Shown: positions 14,285-22,092 of the stretch, in pieces
Numbering within the stretch: the first letter of the stretch is position 1
How the letters are laid out: each line of letters opens with the position of its first letter
Source: a virus
Strand: one strand, 5' to 3'
Length of the DNA stretch: 64,000 nt
IMG/VR virus record: IMGVR_UViG_3300020470_001313
Location: 1-64,000 of that record
Notes under the pieces: generated by a model
What the model was told of the DNA's origin: nothing
Databases searched by the model: none
The model's input: only the letters and a program-made list of their open reading frames with translations
Made by a program: the position numbers and the translations under genes

Positions 14285-15285
14285 ACTTTCTTCCAATCAT
14301 TAAGGGTGAGTTGTGCTTTAAGTCCGCTAAAGGTATTTGATTCTACCACATCCTGAACCTTATGTCCAGCGAGTACCATATCATTTATGTCCTTCTCCTC
14401 AAGATACTTTGGCCATATTACAATCTTAAACCCTTTGTCTATTACCTTTTGCATTCGGTTAATGATCTGTTCGTTACGTGGTTCGTTGTCGTATACAAAC
14501 ACGATTCGTTTTCCTTCTGCGAATGACCATTCAACGTCAGCACCTACCATAGCAATGGCATTGTTTAAAAATAACGAGTCAATTGGTCCTTCAGTGACAT
14601 AAAGGGTTCTGTTATATGAGGAGTGATTTAAACCGTAGATCTTCGTCTTCTCATCATCCAAAATTACGGTGACATACCGCATCTTATCTGTGGGATCTAG
14701 GGATCTACCTTGGAATCCAAACCAAGAACCATCCTCTATCAACGGTATGATGACACGAGGATGGTCGTACTTTAGACTCTCATCTGAGTATGTATATTTC
14801 TGGGTGTTAACCCATGCCTGAAACTGTTCAACATAAAATAATTCACTGTGATATTGCTCTGGAATTCCACGTTTCAGGATGTACTCTTTAGCGGGATGTT
14901 CTTTATTTAGCTCGGAAATCTTCGTCAATCCTGTGGGATTTTTAACTGGTTTTGGTTTCCTTGTTTTAAAATTAATCGTAGGATTCTTTATATAACGTCC
15001 CTTACCAGTGAGACCCTCCTTATAGCGTTCCAATACATACTCATCATGTAGATCCAATGCCTGTTCCTTAAGAAAATTGGAAAAAGATCTACCCACGCCA
15101 CAATTATGACACTTGTATATTAAATCAGTTTTTACTCTGATAAAATAACCACGTGCCTTGTTCTTATACTTCTGACTGTCCCCACAATAGGGACATCTAA
15201 AATTCCACAGTCCTTCTTTCTTCCTTACAAATTTATCCAGTCTCCCACTGAGAAGATTCACGTACTTGCTTTCTATGTAGTTCAT
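14281..15285 (-). CDS. 61: DNA primase (gp61-like)
   Basis: The 334-aa protein has an N-terminal zinc ribbon (FRCPYCGDSQKYK...YKCHNCG) and a Toprim core (YVTEGPIDSLFL with catalytic Glu, VFVYDNEPRN, and KDINDM), the layout of T4 gp61. It makes RNA primers with helicase gp41. The ATG at 15285 is chosen over one six codons earlier because it lies just downstream of a consensus promoter's expected start site. Confidence 0.93.
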   Translation of the reverse strand: MNYIESKYVNLLSGRLDKFVRKKEGLWNFRCPYCGDSQKYKNKARGYFIRVKTDLIYKCHNCGVGRSFSNFLKEQALDLHDEYVLERYKEGLTGKGRYIKNPTINFKTRKPKPVKNPTGLTKISELNKEHPAKEYILKRGIPEQYHSELFYVEQFQAWVNTQKYTYSDESLKYDHPRVIIPLIEDGSWFGFQGRSLDPTDKMRYVTVILDDEKTKIYGLNHSSYNRTLYVTEGPIDSLFLNNAIAMVGADVEWSFAEGKRIVFVYDNEPRNEQIINRMQKVIDKGFKIVIWPKYLEEKDINDMVLAGHKVQDVVESNTFSGLKAQLTLNDWKKV

Positions 15286-15670
15286 ACGCAACCTGACTCT
15301 CATATATTCTAGCAGGTTGCTCTGCGTCTGTCAAGGTTCTAATGATTTTTTGTCCGATTGGACTAACGATGACAGATATAATACTAAGAGCACCAAAAAT
15401 AGACCACATCTTCTTTTCCATGACCCTAAGACGGTCATCAACCTTTCGTATGTCTCTTTCACAACCTTTCTTAATCTCCTCTGCTCTACGGTTTACTTCA
15501 CGATGGACACTCTCTATCTTTTCAAAGAGAACACCATCAATCCTGTCCTGCTTGTCCAACTTTTCATTGTGAACAGCAAGAAGTTGCCCCATCTTCGTGG
15601 AGTTTTCCTGGAGAGACTCAACGACCTTCTCCAGTCGTTCAATTATTGCACTATTAATATTCTCAGCCAT
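15233..15670 (-). CDS. Coiled-coil membrane protein, 145 aa
   Basis: A long heptad-rich helix (about residues 5-85, with many Leu, Glu and Lys) is followed by one transmembrane segment (about 88-106, WSIFGALSIISVIVSPIG) and a charged tail. The form resembles phage spanins, holin partners or tape-like proteins, but no family is certain. The 3' end overlaps the primase start by about 50 nt and contains its promoter. Confidence 0.65.
   Translation of the reverse strand: MAENINSAIIERLEKVVESLQENSTKMGQLLAVHNEKLDKQDRIDGVLFEKIESVHREVNRRAEEIKKGCERDIRKVDDRLRVMEKKMWSIFGALSIISVIVSPIGQKIIRTLTDAEQPARIYESQVAYELHRKQVRESSQWETG
15306..15334 (-). promoter_or_regulatory. Primase-nrdAB promoter inside the upstream gene
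   Basis: TTGACA (15334-15329), 17-nt spacer ending in TGC, TAGAAT (15311-15306) on the minus strand. It lies inside the coding region upstream and would start transcription a few bases before the primase ATG. Confidence 0.65.
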
Positions 15671-16532
15671 TATTCTCAGGTGGATTAGCAAATGCTAAGA
15701 CACGATTAAACATGTCTGGAGATTCATTCGTAGCATTACTAAACCTTGCCTGATTCTTACGTACGTTTAACTGTCCGTAGGCTTTCATTACCTTGGTTGC
15801 TACATCAGGTGTAACATCAACCTCTGTACCATCGTGGAACTTAATAGCACCAGCACAACCATTCTCTGCACAGTGCTTGATCTTTGCTAAGTTACCAGTC
15901 TTGGAAAATTCTTCGTTCTGAGTTGATACATCTGTACCTACTCTCGCTTTACGTTTTAAGTTAGCAGTCTTCTTTTGTAAAGTCTTTTGGATCTCTTGCT
16001 TCTTAAGGTCAGCATTCTTCTTTAAGATCTGTATCTTTGATTGAGCAAGTTGTTGTTTGATTTGCTTGTCCTGATCCTCAAGGACAAATTCTTCAGGGAT
16101 ATTCTTCATCGCTTTCATTCTCTTATTGTAATAAAATTTCTGTGCTTCACCAGGGAATACCCTATCAATCTCCACATCACCTCGGTAACGAGGATTAATT
16201 AGAAGACGCATCTTTTGTCTTAACTCTGCCTGAGTGTTAGCATAAACTATAGTTTCACCCACACCAGGAATCTTAACCTTATACTGTAGTAACCTGCTAG
16301 GCATAGCAGGGTTCACTTTATTTTTTACCTTACCATCGTTAGGTGTATGACCTTCCTTCCAGTTTTTACGGAGCTTTCTATAGGCAGAGACGAATGGTTG
16401 ATCTTTGATCTTCTTATTCGCTCTCTTACGGAAGTCTAACTTAGGATCAAAACCTGCATTAGGTCCAGTGGCAGCAGCAGATCCAGAGAATCCACCTGTA
16501 CCAGCACTCATTGTAGGTTCTTCATTAATCAT
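15663..16532 (-). CDS. Probable head protein with capsid-like processed N-terminus, 289 aa
   Basis: The start MINEEPTMSAGTGGF...ATGPNAGFDPKLDF closely copies residues 50-80 of this phage's major capsid protein (LMEAPTNAAGTGGF...ATGPVAGFDPVL). Both begin with an (I/L)-x-E site of the T4 prohead-protease type. The middle is a Lys/Gln-rich coiled coil, and a C-x4-C lies near residue 220. It is probably a virion head component that is cleaved by gp21; its function is otherwise unknown. Confidence 0.6.
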   Translation of the reverse strand: MINEEPTMSAGTGGFSGSAAATGPNAGFDPKLDFRKRANKKIKDQPFVSAYRKLRKNWKEGHTPNDGKVKNKVNPAMPSRLLQYKVKIPGVGETIVYANTQAELRQKMRLLINPRYRGDVEIDRVFPGEAQKFYYNKRMKAMKNIPEEFVLEDQDKQIKQQLAQSKIQILKKNADLKKQEIQKTLQKKTANLKRKARVGTDVSTQNEEFSKTGNLAKIKHCAENGCAGAIKFHDGTEVDVTPDVATKVMKAYGQLNVRKNQARFSNATNESPDMFNRVLAFANPPENNG

Positions 16533-16891
16533 AATGTGCTAAGTTCCTCTACGACATCAGGGTCAGACTCTAAACAGTCCATGTAATGTTCAGGGAATCT
16601 GTTTAGGTATTCTAAGAATGCTTTCAACAGTGGCCAATATTCTTTTTCAAATTTGAATAAGAGTAATGGTGTTGCAGCGTCATCAAAAACATTATAAAGA
16701 ACAATCAGATGATTTATAATCAAATGAGACCTTAAAGGTCCCCCACGCAGATACCTCTTGAGTAATCTCTTGAGGTACTTAAAGCGTTTCATGTCTTCAT
16801 CAAAATCCTCACGAGTAACACTGTGAGGATTCTCATAATTTCTGATGGCGAACATTACGTAGTTATCGTTGTTCAGTTCACCAAATTTCAT
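16529..16891 (-). CDS. Hypothetical protein, 120 aa
   Basis: A soluble, aromatic- and charge-rich helical protein beginning MKFGELNNDNYVMFAIRNYE. It is placed between two virion-like genes and coupled by ATGA to the capsid-mimic gene. I recognise no domain; a structural or assembly role is inferred from context only. Confidence 0.6.
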   Translation of the reverse strand: MKFGELNNDNYVMFAIRNYENPHSVTREDFDEDMKRFKYLKRLLKRYLRGGPLRSHLIINHLIVLYNVFDDAATPLLLFKFEKEYWPLLKAFLEYLNRFPEHYMDCLESDPDVVEELSTL

Positions 16892-16897
16892 CTAGTA

Positions 16898-17470
16898 TTA
16901 AGTAGTTGTAAACGTCTTAGTAGTACCAGAACCACCTGCTCCAATTGTATCACCTAGAACAAATGCCTTATCGGATGTTGCACCACCAGTGGAGTCAACG
17001 ATTGTTCCAGAGATTGTTTGAGCACCGATTGTATGCACCTTGTCAGCAGCAGCAGCGGTGAATGTAAATTCAACACGGTTTGTGTTTGACTGAGCAGCAG
17101 CAGTAGCAGTTATACTTGCACTGTCTGTAGTGTTGGTAACTACAAGAGTTGCACCGTTAGTAACGTTGACTCTCTCGTTATATATGACAACAACAGTACC
17201 AGTTGCTCCAGCAGCGTATGAAGTCTCCTCAAAGAATACAGCAGTGATGTCTGCCTCTCCAAGTGTATTAGTTCCACGACCACCAGCACCTACAAGACCA
17301 TCAACAGCAACTAGAACTTCATCCCAGTACTCTGATAGATCAGCTTTCTTGTAGTGTCTTAGTACCCAACCTTGCTCGGTTGCAAAAATATTTGATGGGT
17401 CTACAGCACCACCCTGTACCGCCCACTTCGGCTTAGCTTCATCAGCATCAGTTACACCATATAGTGCCAT
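16898..17470 (-). CDS. Putative virion structural protein, 190 aa
   Basis: The N-terminal half is compact (GWVLRHYKKADLSEYWDEVL). The C-terminal half is Ala/Thr/Gly-rich with beta-strand periodicity, like a surface-displayed Ig-like or decoration domain. A ribosome site (GGAGACGATCAA) and a late box lie upstream. No specific family is certain. Confidence 0.6.
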   Translation of the reverse strand: MALYGVTDADEAKPKWAVQGGAVDPSNIFATEQGWVLRHYKKADLSEYWDEVLVAVDGLVGAGGRGTNTLGEADITAVFFEETSYAAGATGTVVVIYNERVNVTNGATLVVTNTTDSASITATAAAQSNTNRVEFTFTAAAADKVHTIGAQTISGTIVDSTGGATSDKAFVLGDTIGAGGSGTTKTFTTT

Positions 17471-17505
17471 TTGATCGTCTCCGTATAATTAACTCAATCT
17501 GTTAT

Positions 17506-17512
17506 TATTTAT
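17506..17512 (-). promoter_or_regulatory. Late promoter box
   Basis: ATAAATAATAACA on the minus strand, about 36 nt before the ATG of the putative structural protein; a T4-type late element recognised by gp55. Confidence 0.55.
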
Positions 17513-17525
17513 CAGTTTGAGTGCT

Positions 17526-17729
17526 TTAAAGATATGCTTTAGATATGTTAGTAGCGAATCCTATAACCGTGACTCCAGCAGCTATCACTGCCCCAGCTCC
17601 GATTACCCACTTCTCTACTGTTTTTAATCTTTCTCTTAGGTCATCCTGTTTTTCCTCAAGACGTTCTATCTTGAGTTGCATCACAGTAATACGAGTTTCC
17701 TGTGAAGCATCAAGTCCTAGATCGCTCAT
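17526..17729 (-). CDS. XhlA/holin-like coiled-coil plus membrane-anchor protein, 67 aa
   Basis: A Glu/Lys/Arg coiled coil (residues about 14-43, MQLKIERLEEKQDDLRERLK) runs straight into one transmembrane helix (44-60, VIGAGAVIAAGVTVIGF). This matches the architecture of the XhlA haemolysin/holin-accessory family. No endolysin gene is next to it, so a lysis role is only a suggestion. Confidence 0.5.
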   Translation of the reverse strand: MSDLGLDASQETRITVMQLKIERLEEKQDDLRERLKTVEKWVIGAGAVIAAGVTVIGFATNISKAYL

Positions 17730-17947
17730 GATACAAAGTCGTCAGCTTTGACTTCTCTGTTTCTAATTGCTTTTGCTACTTGCTCAAACAACTGATCATC
17801 AACGTCTGTCTTAGTAGTCTTTACTGCTTTAGCAAGAACTCTTAAACAAATCTCAATGAGTCTATCTCCAATCTCTGCATCGTTTGGGATAGCGTTAACT
17901 GCATCTTTTATAATCTTAGATGCAAAAGGTAAAAGTGCTTTAAACAT
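17726..17947 (-). CDS. Hypothetical helical protein, 73 aa
   Basis: MFKALLPFASKIIKDAVNAI... is an amphipathic helical protein, coupled by ATGA to the holin-like gene downstream. The ATG at 17947 is preferred over a TTG two codons earlier. It is a possible partner of that membrane protein; no family recognised. Confidence 0.55.
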   Translation of the reverse strand: MFKALLPFASKIIKDAVNAIPNDAEIGDRLIEICLRVLAKAVKTTKTDVDDQLFEQVAKAIRNREVKADDFVS

Positions 17948-17967
17948 TTTCAATAGATTACTCTAAT

Positions 17968-18489
17968 CTATATAGGTTTAAATTTCCCACCTTTGAGATA
18001 TCCCCACTTACCACCTCGGACTGCCTTCACTCCTTTAGCAGTTCTCTTAGCGTCAGCAGCATTCTTCATGAAATCTTTATACTTCTTTGCCTTAACTTCC
18101 TTATGCTTTCTCTGAGCATTATCTATCAATTCCTTATGGATGTCTTCTTTTTTAACACCACGTCTTGCTTCATGGTCTGCTCTTCTATCCTTTCTAATAC
18201 CACCACCTAGTTCATGTGATCCATGTGGGTTACCATATCTCTTATCTCTGACTGTTGCTCTCTTATGCTCAGGTGTTTTTAGATCAACCTTTGCTTCATT
18301 GGTATGAGCAAATGCTTTTTTCATAACATCCAACCGAAGATGAGGAGGAAGACTTTTCTCAGCTTCCTTCCTCTTCTTCTCAGCCTTCTTCTTAACAGCA
18401 TCACCTAGTTTGCTGTGTTCTATCTCAGGTTTCCAATCTTCATTATGTTCCAAGGCCACGTCCTCTATCGTAGTTGTCTTTACCACCAT
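17968..18489 (-). CDS. Highly basic hypothetical protein, 173 aa
   Basis: Lys/Arg/His-rich throughout, with segments such as KKKAEKKRKEAEKS and RKDRRADHEARRG, and a Gly/Lys end (GGKWGYLKGGKFKPI). DNA binding is likely from composition. It overlaps the start-distal end of the histone-like gene by 47 nt and may also be packaged with DNA, but it shows no clear targeting peptide. Confidence 0.6.
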   Translation of the reverse strand: MVVKTTTIEDVALEHNEDWKPEIEHSKLGDAVKKKAEKKRKEAEKSLPPHLRLDVMKKAFAHTNEAKVDLKTPEHKRATVRDKRYGNPHGSHELGGGIRKDRRADHEARRGVKKEDIHKELIDNAQRKHKEVKAKKYKDFMKNAADAKRTAKGVKAVRGGKWGYLKGGKFKPI

Positions 18490-19705
18490 AGCGAGCCATG
18501 GTGTTAACGTAATTCTTTACGTCTTTGAATCCACGCTTCTTAGCATCAGATGCGGTTGCTTTCTTAGCATCTGCTGCCTTCTTATACTTTCCAGTACCAG
18601 CATCAGATTTAGCACCCTTTACTTTCTTTGCTTGTCTGCTTCCTTGCCCTACTACAGCACCTGCTCCATGATCCTTACGGATCTTAGCCAGCACAGCTGC
18701 TAGGGCTGGATCCTTTTTTCCCTTAGTGCCCCCTTTGTCGTAACCTTTCTCTTTCTTAAGACGTGTTGCTTCTGAAACTAGACGTGCCTTTAGATGATTC
18801 ATCATAGCTTCTTCTTTAGAAACTACCTTCTTAACATCCTTAGCAAACTTAACAGCAGTCTTTACACCAGACTTAACGCCCTTAGCAAATTCCTTAGCAC
18901 GTTTCTCAGGTACTTTACCCTTAGCACGTTGCTTAGAGTATGCTGCTTTAGCATCTCCTACTGCTTTCTTATGTCTTTCAACACCTTTCTTAACAGCACC
19001 ACTTACTCTACCGAGTATTCCTTTCTTTGAGGTTGGTTTTGCTGGTTGCTTCGCTTTTGCTTTTGTAACAGTCGCTGCAACTTTCTTACTAGTAGCAGCC
19101 TTCTTTGCAGGTGCTGCTTTCGGTTTTCTAACAGTAGCCTTAGCAACTGGTTTGACTTCTGTTTTAGGTGCTGCCTTCTTCTTTGGAGCCGCTGCTTTCT
19201 TTTTAGCAGCAGGTTTTTTAGAATCTCCATAGTTAGTACTGTCCTCAGTTTCACCAGATCTCTTGGCGTATGACTTAGCATACTCACCTTTACCTGATGC
19301 TTTCTTTGCTTTGTCTGCTGCATCAACCTTTGCTTTTACCTTCTCGTAAGAAGGTGCTTTAACAGATGCCTTTCTTGCAGACCGTTCCTCATTGAGTTCT
19401 TCAATAGGATCAATAACGAATTCAGTGAACTCATCAATACCTATCTCTTCAATAAGACTGTCAAGACCTTCTTCGTTAAGTCCTTCTGAGTAGAAATATT
19501 CAGCAGCAACTTCTACAGCAGAATCAATCCACTCTTCAGTGAATTCAACAGACTCTACAGTTGGTCCTTCAGCATCCTCTTTCTTCTCACACTTACCACA
19601 AGTGCAATCTTCAGGATGTTTCTTAGGAGCCTCCATCAATTCATCCTTGCGAGGATTGATCTTGATCTTAGACTTCTTTTCGGTTAGTTCTTTAAAACTA
19701 AGCAT
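18443..19705 (-). CDS. Histone-tail-like protein with capsid-targeting leader, 420 aa
   Basis: The N-terminus MLSFKELTEKK leads to ELMEAPKK at residues 22-29; LME-AP is identical to the proposed gp21 cleavage site in this phage's capsid protein. Residues 38-40 hold a C-x-C-x2-C. An acidic domain (about 45-105) follows, then a very long Lys/Ala/Pro tail resembling histone H1 or AlgP repeats (PAAKKKAAAPKKKAAPK). I infer an internal head protein that binds packaged DNA and may enter the cell with it. Confidence 0.65.
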   Translation of the reverse strand: MLSFKELTEKKSKIKINPRKDELMEAPKKHPEDCTCGKCEKKEDAEGPTVESVEFTEEWIDSAVEVAAEYFYSEGLNEEGLDSLIEEIGIDEFTEFVIDPIEELNEERSARKASVKAPSYEKVKAKVDAADKAKKASGKGEYAKSYAKRSGETEDSTNYGDSKKPAAKKKAAAPKKKAAPKTEVKPVAKATVRKPKAAPAKKAATSKKVAATVTKAKAKQPAKPTSKKGILGRVSGAVKKGVERHKKAVGDAKAAYSKQRAKGKVPEKRAKEFAKGVKSGVKTAVKFAKDVKKVVSKEEAMMNHLKARLVSEATRLKKEKGYDKGGTKGKKDPALAAVLAKIRKDHGAGAVVGQGSRQAKKVKGAKSDAGTGKYKKAADAKKATASDAKKRGFKDVKNYVNTMARYGGKDNYDRGRGLGT

Positions 19706-19934
19706 CGGATTTTTCCTCCTCAGTTTCTATGTCATGTTCAATAACTTTACCATCAGCATCTACTTCATGATGCTCCTTCTTAGTTTTGAACTTACCATCT
19801 ACCTCACCTTTCTCATAACCTTTTCCATCGCCGTCATCATCCCACCAGCGTTTAGTCTTCTTGTCATACTTTTTCTTGCCCTCATACACTTTATTAAGTG
19901 CATCGGTCATATCGGGTAGGTCTTGTAAGTTCAT
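19698..19934 (-). CDS. Acidic protein with EF-hand-like loop, 78 aa
   Basis: DDDGDGKGYEKGE (residues about 32-44) fits the D-x-D-x-D-G half of a calcium-binding loop; a full EF-hand is not evident. The rest is charged and probably disordered. It is coupled to the nucleotidylyltransferase gene upstream and the histone-like gene downstream, so it may belong to the same head-packaged set. Confidence 0.55.
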   Translation of the reverse strand: MNLQDLPDMTDALNKVYEGKKKYDKKTKRWWDDDGDGKGYEKGEVDGKFKTKKEHHEVDADGKVIEHDIETEEEKSDA

Positions 19935-21145
19935 TTCTTTTTGCTGCTGCTCTTTTTATTTATAGTTTCACCAGGTGTCAGAGTCTTGACTGCCTTGGCA
20001 AGTTTTGGTGTTCCCTCTAATCCTAATGGGCTAAAGTTAAACGCTTTAAGATCGGCATAACCTTTCTTAGGGTCAGTCTTTCTATAGGATACAAAGTTCT
20101 TTACAGATACTTCCTGTAAATCCTTTAACCAACCACGATAAACATGATCATGTTCATCAATGTATATAACGTAGTTCACACCACGTTTAACAATCTTTCC
20201 AGTGATACCACTATTAATGTTCTCAATGATAGCACCTTCTTTAAAGATCTTCTTACCATAGTATGCTTCTCTAAGTCCTTCTGGATCTAACTTAGGTGCA
20301 ATCTCATATAGTTCGTAAGAAGCATCTCCAAAATCTTCTATGGATTCTACTTGCATAGAACCTCTTAACTCTTTGAAGAGTTCCTTTGCTTCCTTATCTT
20401 CTAATGCTTGAGGCATACCAGAACGGAATGAATTAAAATCATTCTCTGCTGCTGCCTTACGCATCTTAGATGCAGACATACCTTCTACACTATCAGAATC
20501 TGGATCTCTATCACCAGCAGACTGAACGTTGATCTCTTCAAACTCATAGAGTTTACCATTATATTTCTCTGCTAAGTTCTCAAACTCAGCAACCCTATCA
20601 CCACCCAAAACTAAATTGATTGTTGAGTACCCTTCATTGTAGAGTGACTTGAGTACATCAAATATAGTTTTAAATTCTTCGTTGTTTACAATAGCATGTG
20701 CATGGTCAGGAAACATCTGACGCATGTAATGTACTTTAGTCTCAGGATCTATTGGGTTTTTCTTTGGATCTTGAGATCTACTGGGATATATCTTGTATTC
20801 CCCACTCTTACTAGATGAAGCGAGTCGCTCAATGAGTTTCTCATGTCCGATAGTTGGTGGATTAAATCTTCCAAATGTAATAGATATGTCACCTTTAGTG
20901 CCCGCGTTGCCACCTTCTTCCTGTCCAGTTCCTTGTTGTCCCTGTTGTTCTGGTGGTACTCCATTCTTTGCTGCCTGTTGTTCAGGTGATAGTTCTATTA
21001 GTTGTCCATTAACAGAACGATGGGTCACAGTTCCATCGGGACGACCATAATAGCCGTATCCTACATGACTGAGACCTAGTTTTGCTGCTTTATCTGATGC
21101 TTGTGATTTTGCTGCTTCGGTAAGGAAGTCGCTAAACTTTTTCAT
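19931..21145 (-). CDS. Nucleotidylyltransferase with T4-type capsid-targeting sequence, 404 aa
   Basis: Residues 1-11 (MKKFSDFLTEA) match the T4 internal-protein targeting peptide (MKTYQEFIAEA in T4 IPs) position by position, with a gp21-type L-T-E cleavage site. Residues about 90-275 form a cytidylyltransferase-like domain: SITFGRFNPPTIGHEKL holds the (H/T)xGH motif, and GMSASKMRK the S-x-S-x-x-R motif. Such enzymes transfer AMP or CMP (NMNAT, PPAT, FAD synthetases). The C-terminal 120 residues are unassigned. A packaged and injected enzyme, as with T4 Alt, is my inference. Confidence 0.7.
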   Translation of the reverse strand: MKKFSDFLTEAAKSQASDKAAKLGLSHVGYGYYGRPDGTVTHRSVNGQLIELSPEQQAAKNGVPPEQQGQQGTGQEEGGNAGTKGDISITFGRFNPPTIGHEKLIERLASSSKSGEYKIYPSRSQDPKKNPIDPETKVHYMRQMFPDHAHAIVNNEEFKTIFDVLKSLYNEGYSTINLVLGGDRVAEFENLAEKYNGKLYEFEEINVQSAGDRDPDSDSVEGMSASKMRKAAAENDFNSFRSGMPQALEDKEAKELFKELRGSMQVESIEDFGDASYELYEIAPKLDPEGLREAYYGKKIFKEGAIIENINSGITGKIVKRGVNYVIYIDEHDHVYRGWLKDLQEVSVKNFVSYRKTDPKKGYADLKAFNFSPLGLEGTPKLAKAVKTLTPGETINKKSSSKKK

Positions 21146-22037
21146 GCTTCCAATTTTTACGTAAGTTAAAGTTTGCTTGACTAAATTCCAAACGGTTAAC
21201 GAGTTTCACTGAATACTTAGGTCCAATTAATACATAACCTTCTGGTTTAGAAGGTTGATCACCAATTAAGCATTCAACACTCTCATCTACCTTGACAGCA
21301 GAGAGAAGTATATCTTTAATATTCAGGATTAGATTATATAATCTGAAGGTATTTATGTTTACCTCACACTTATATTTATCATCCAAACTGTAGTAGATTT
21401 CAGATGCCGTAGGAGCTTTTCCTTCACGGATAAATTTATTATAGAATTGTCTTAGATCTGAAGTAGGAAACTTACAGAATGGAACTAACAATCTTGCCTG
21501 ACTAATTAAAAACTTTGCCCAGAATGGAACCTCAAGTTTAGATGTATTTGTATCTACACAATAGCAAGTGGCAGTAGAAGGTAAAGTCACACCGTAGATA
21601 GGTACAGCAGTAGGACTTACTTCATTATATGCTGTGTGTGGTGCTATTATTACGTCTTGTAAAACAAGTGAATTAAACTTATAAGTAATCGTGTTGGGAC
21701 GGTAGGTATCAGACCCTCCAAATCCGATAAAGTCTGCTTGTACGATACCTTCTATACGAGGTAAAGCATAGAAACAGGCGGTCAGAATCTGAGCTACCGC
21801 ACCATCATGGTTACGAACTATATCAGCGACACTATAATTTATTTTAACTTTTCTTTTGTTGAAAACACTCTTCGTACCAACAAAGAACTTACCCTCATTC
21901 TTACCAAACACTATGGATGGTGCTCCATCCCACTTAGTTGAGAGTTTGTGTACCATAAACAGATGATCTAGAACCTCATTAGGATCAACCCCTGTAAGGA
22001 TCATATCTTCTGGATGTTCTAGGTGCTTATTGGGCAT
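21132..22037 (-). CDS. Covalent nucleotidyltransferase (ligase/capping fold), 301 aa
   Basis: Ligase-type motifs are in order: motif I KWDGAPSIVFG (adenylated Lys in K-x-D-G), motif III IVQADFIGFG, motif IV PEGYVLIG and motif V VKLVNR. The protein lacks an obvious OB-fold and is shorter than a full DNA ligase, so an RNA-ligase or protein-nucleotidylating role is possible. It is tightly coupled (14-nt overlap) with the nucleotidylyltransferase gene downstream. Substrate unknown. Confidence 0.65.
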   Translation of the reverse strand: MPNKHLEHPEDMILTGVDPNEVLDHLFMVHKLSTKWDGAPSIVFGKNEGKFFVGTKSVFNKRKVKINYSVADIVRNHDGAVAQILTACFYALPRIEGIVQADFIGFGGSDTYRPNTITYKFNSLVLQDVIIAPHTAYNEVSPTAVPIYGVTLPSTATCYCVDTNTSKLEVPFWAKFLISQARLLVPFCKFPTSDLRQFYNKFIREGKAPTASEIYYSLDDKYKCEVNINTFRLYNLILNIKDILLSAVKVDESVECLIGDQPSKPEGYVLIGPKYSVKLVNRLEFSQANFNLRKNWKHEKV

Positions 22038-22058
22038 GGGTGTCTTTCAGATACCCTT

Positions 22059-22067
22059 ATTATAGCA
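22059..22067 (-). promoter_or_regulatory. Extended -10 promoter TGC-TATAAT
   Basis: TGCTATAAT on the minus strand just before the KxDG nucleotidyltransferase gene; no good -35. The same TGCTATAAT sequence precedes cobS. Confidence 0.5.
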
Positions 22068-22092
22068 TGCTAGAACCTAGTTGTGTACTGCC

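Noticed and set aside
18443-19705. Low-complexity repeats considered as tandem DNA repeats
   Set aside because: The repetition is at the protein level (Lys/Ala/Pro), with varied codons and no regular DNA unit.
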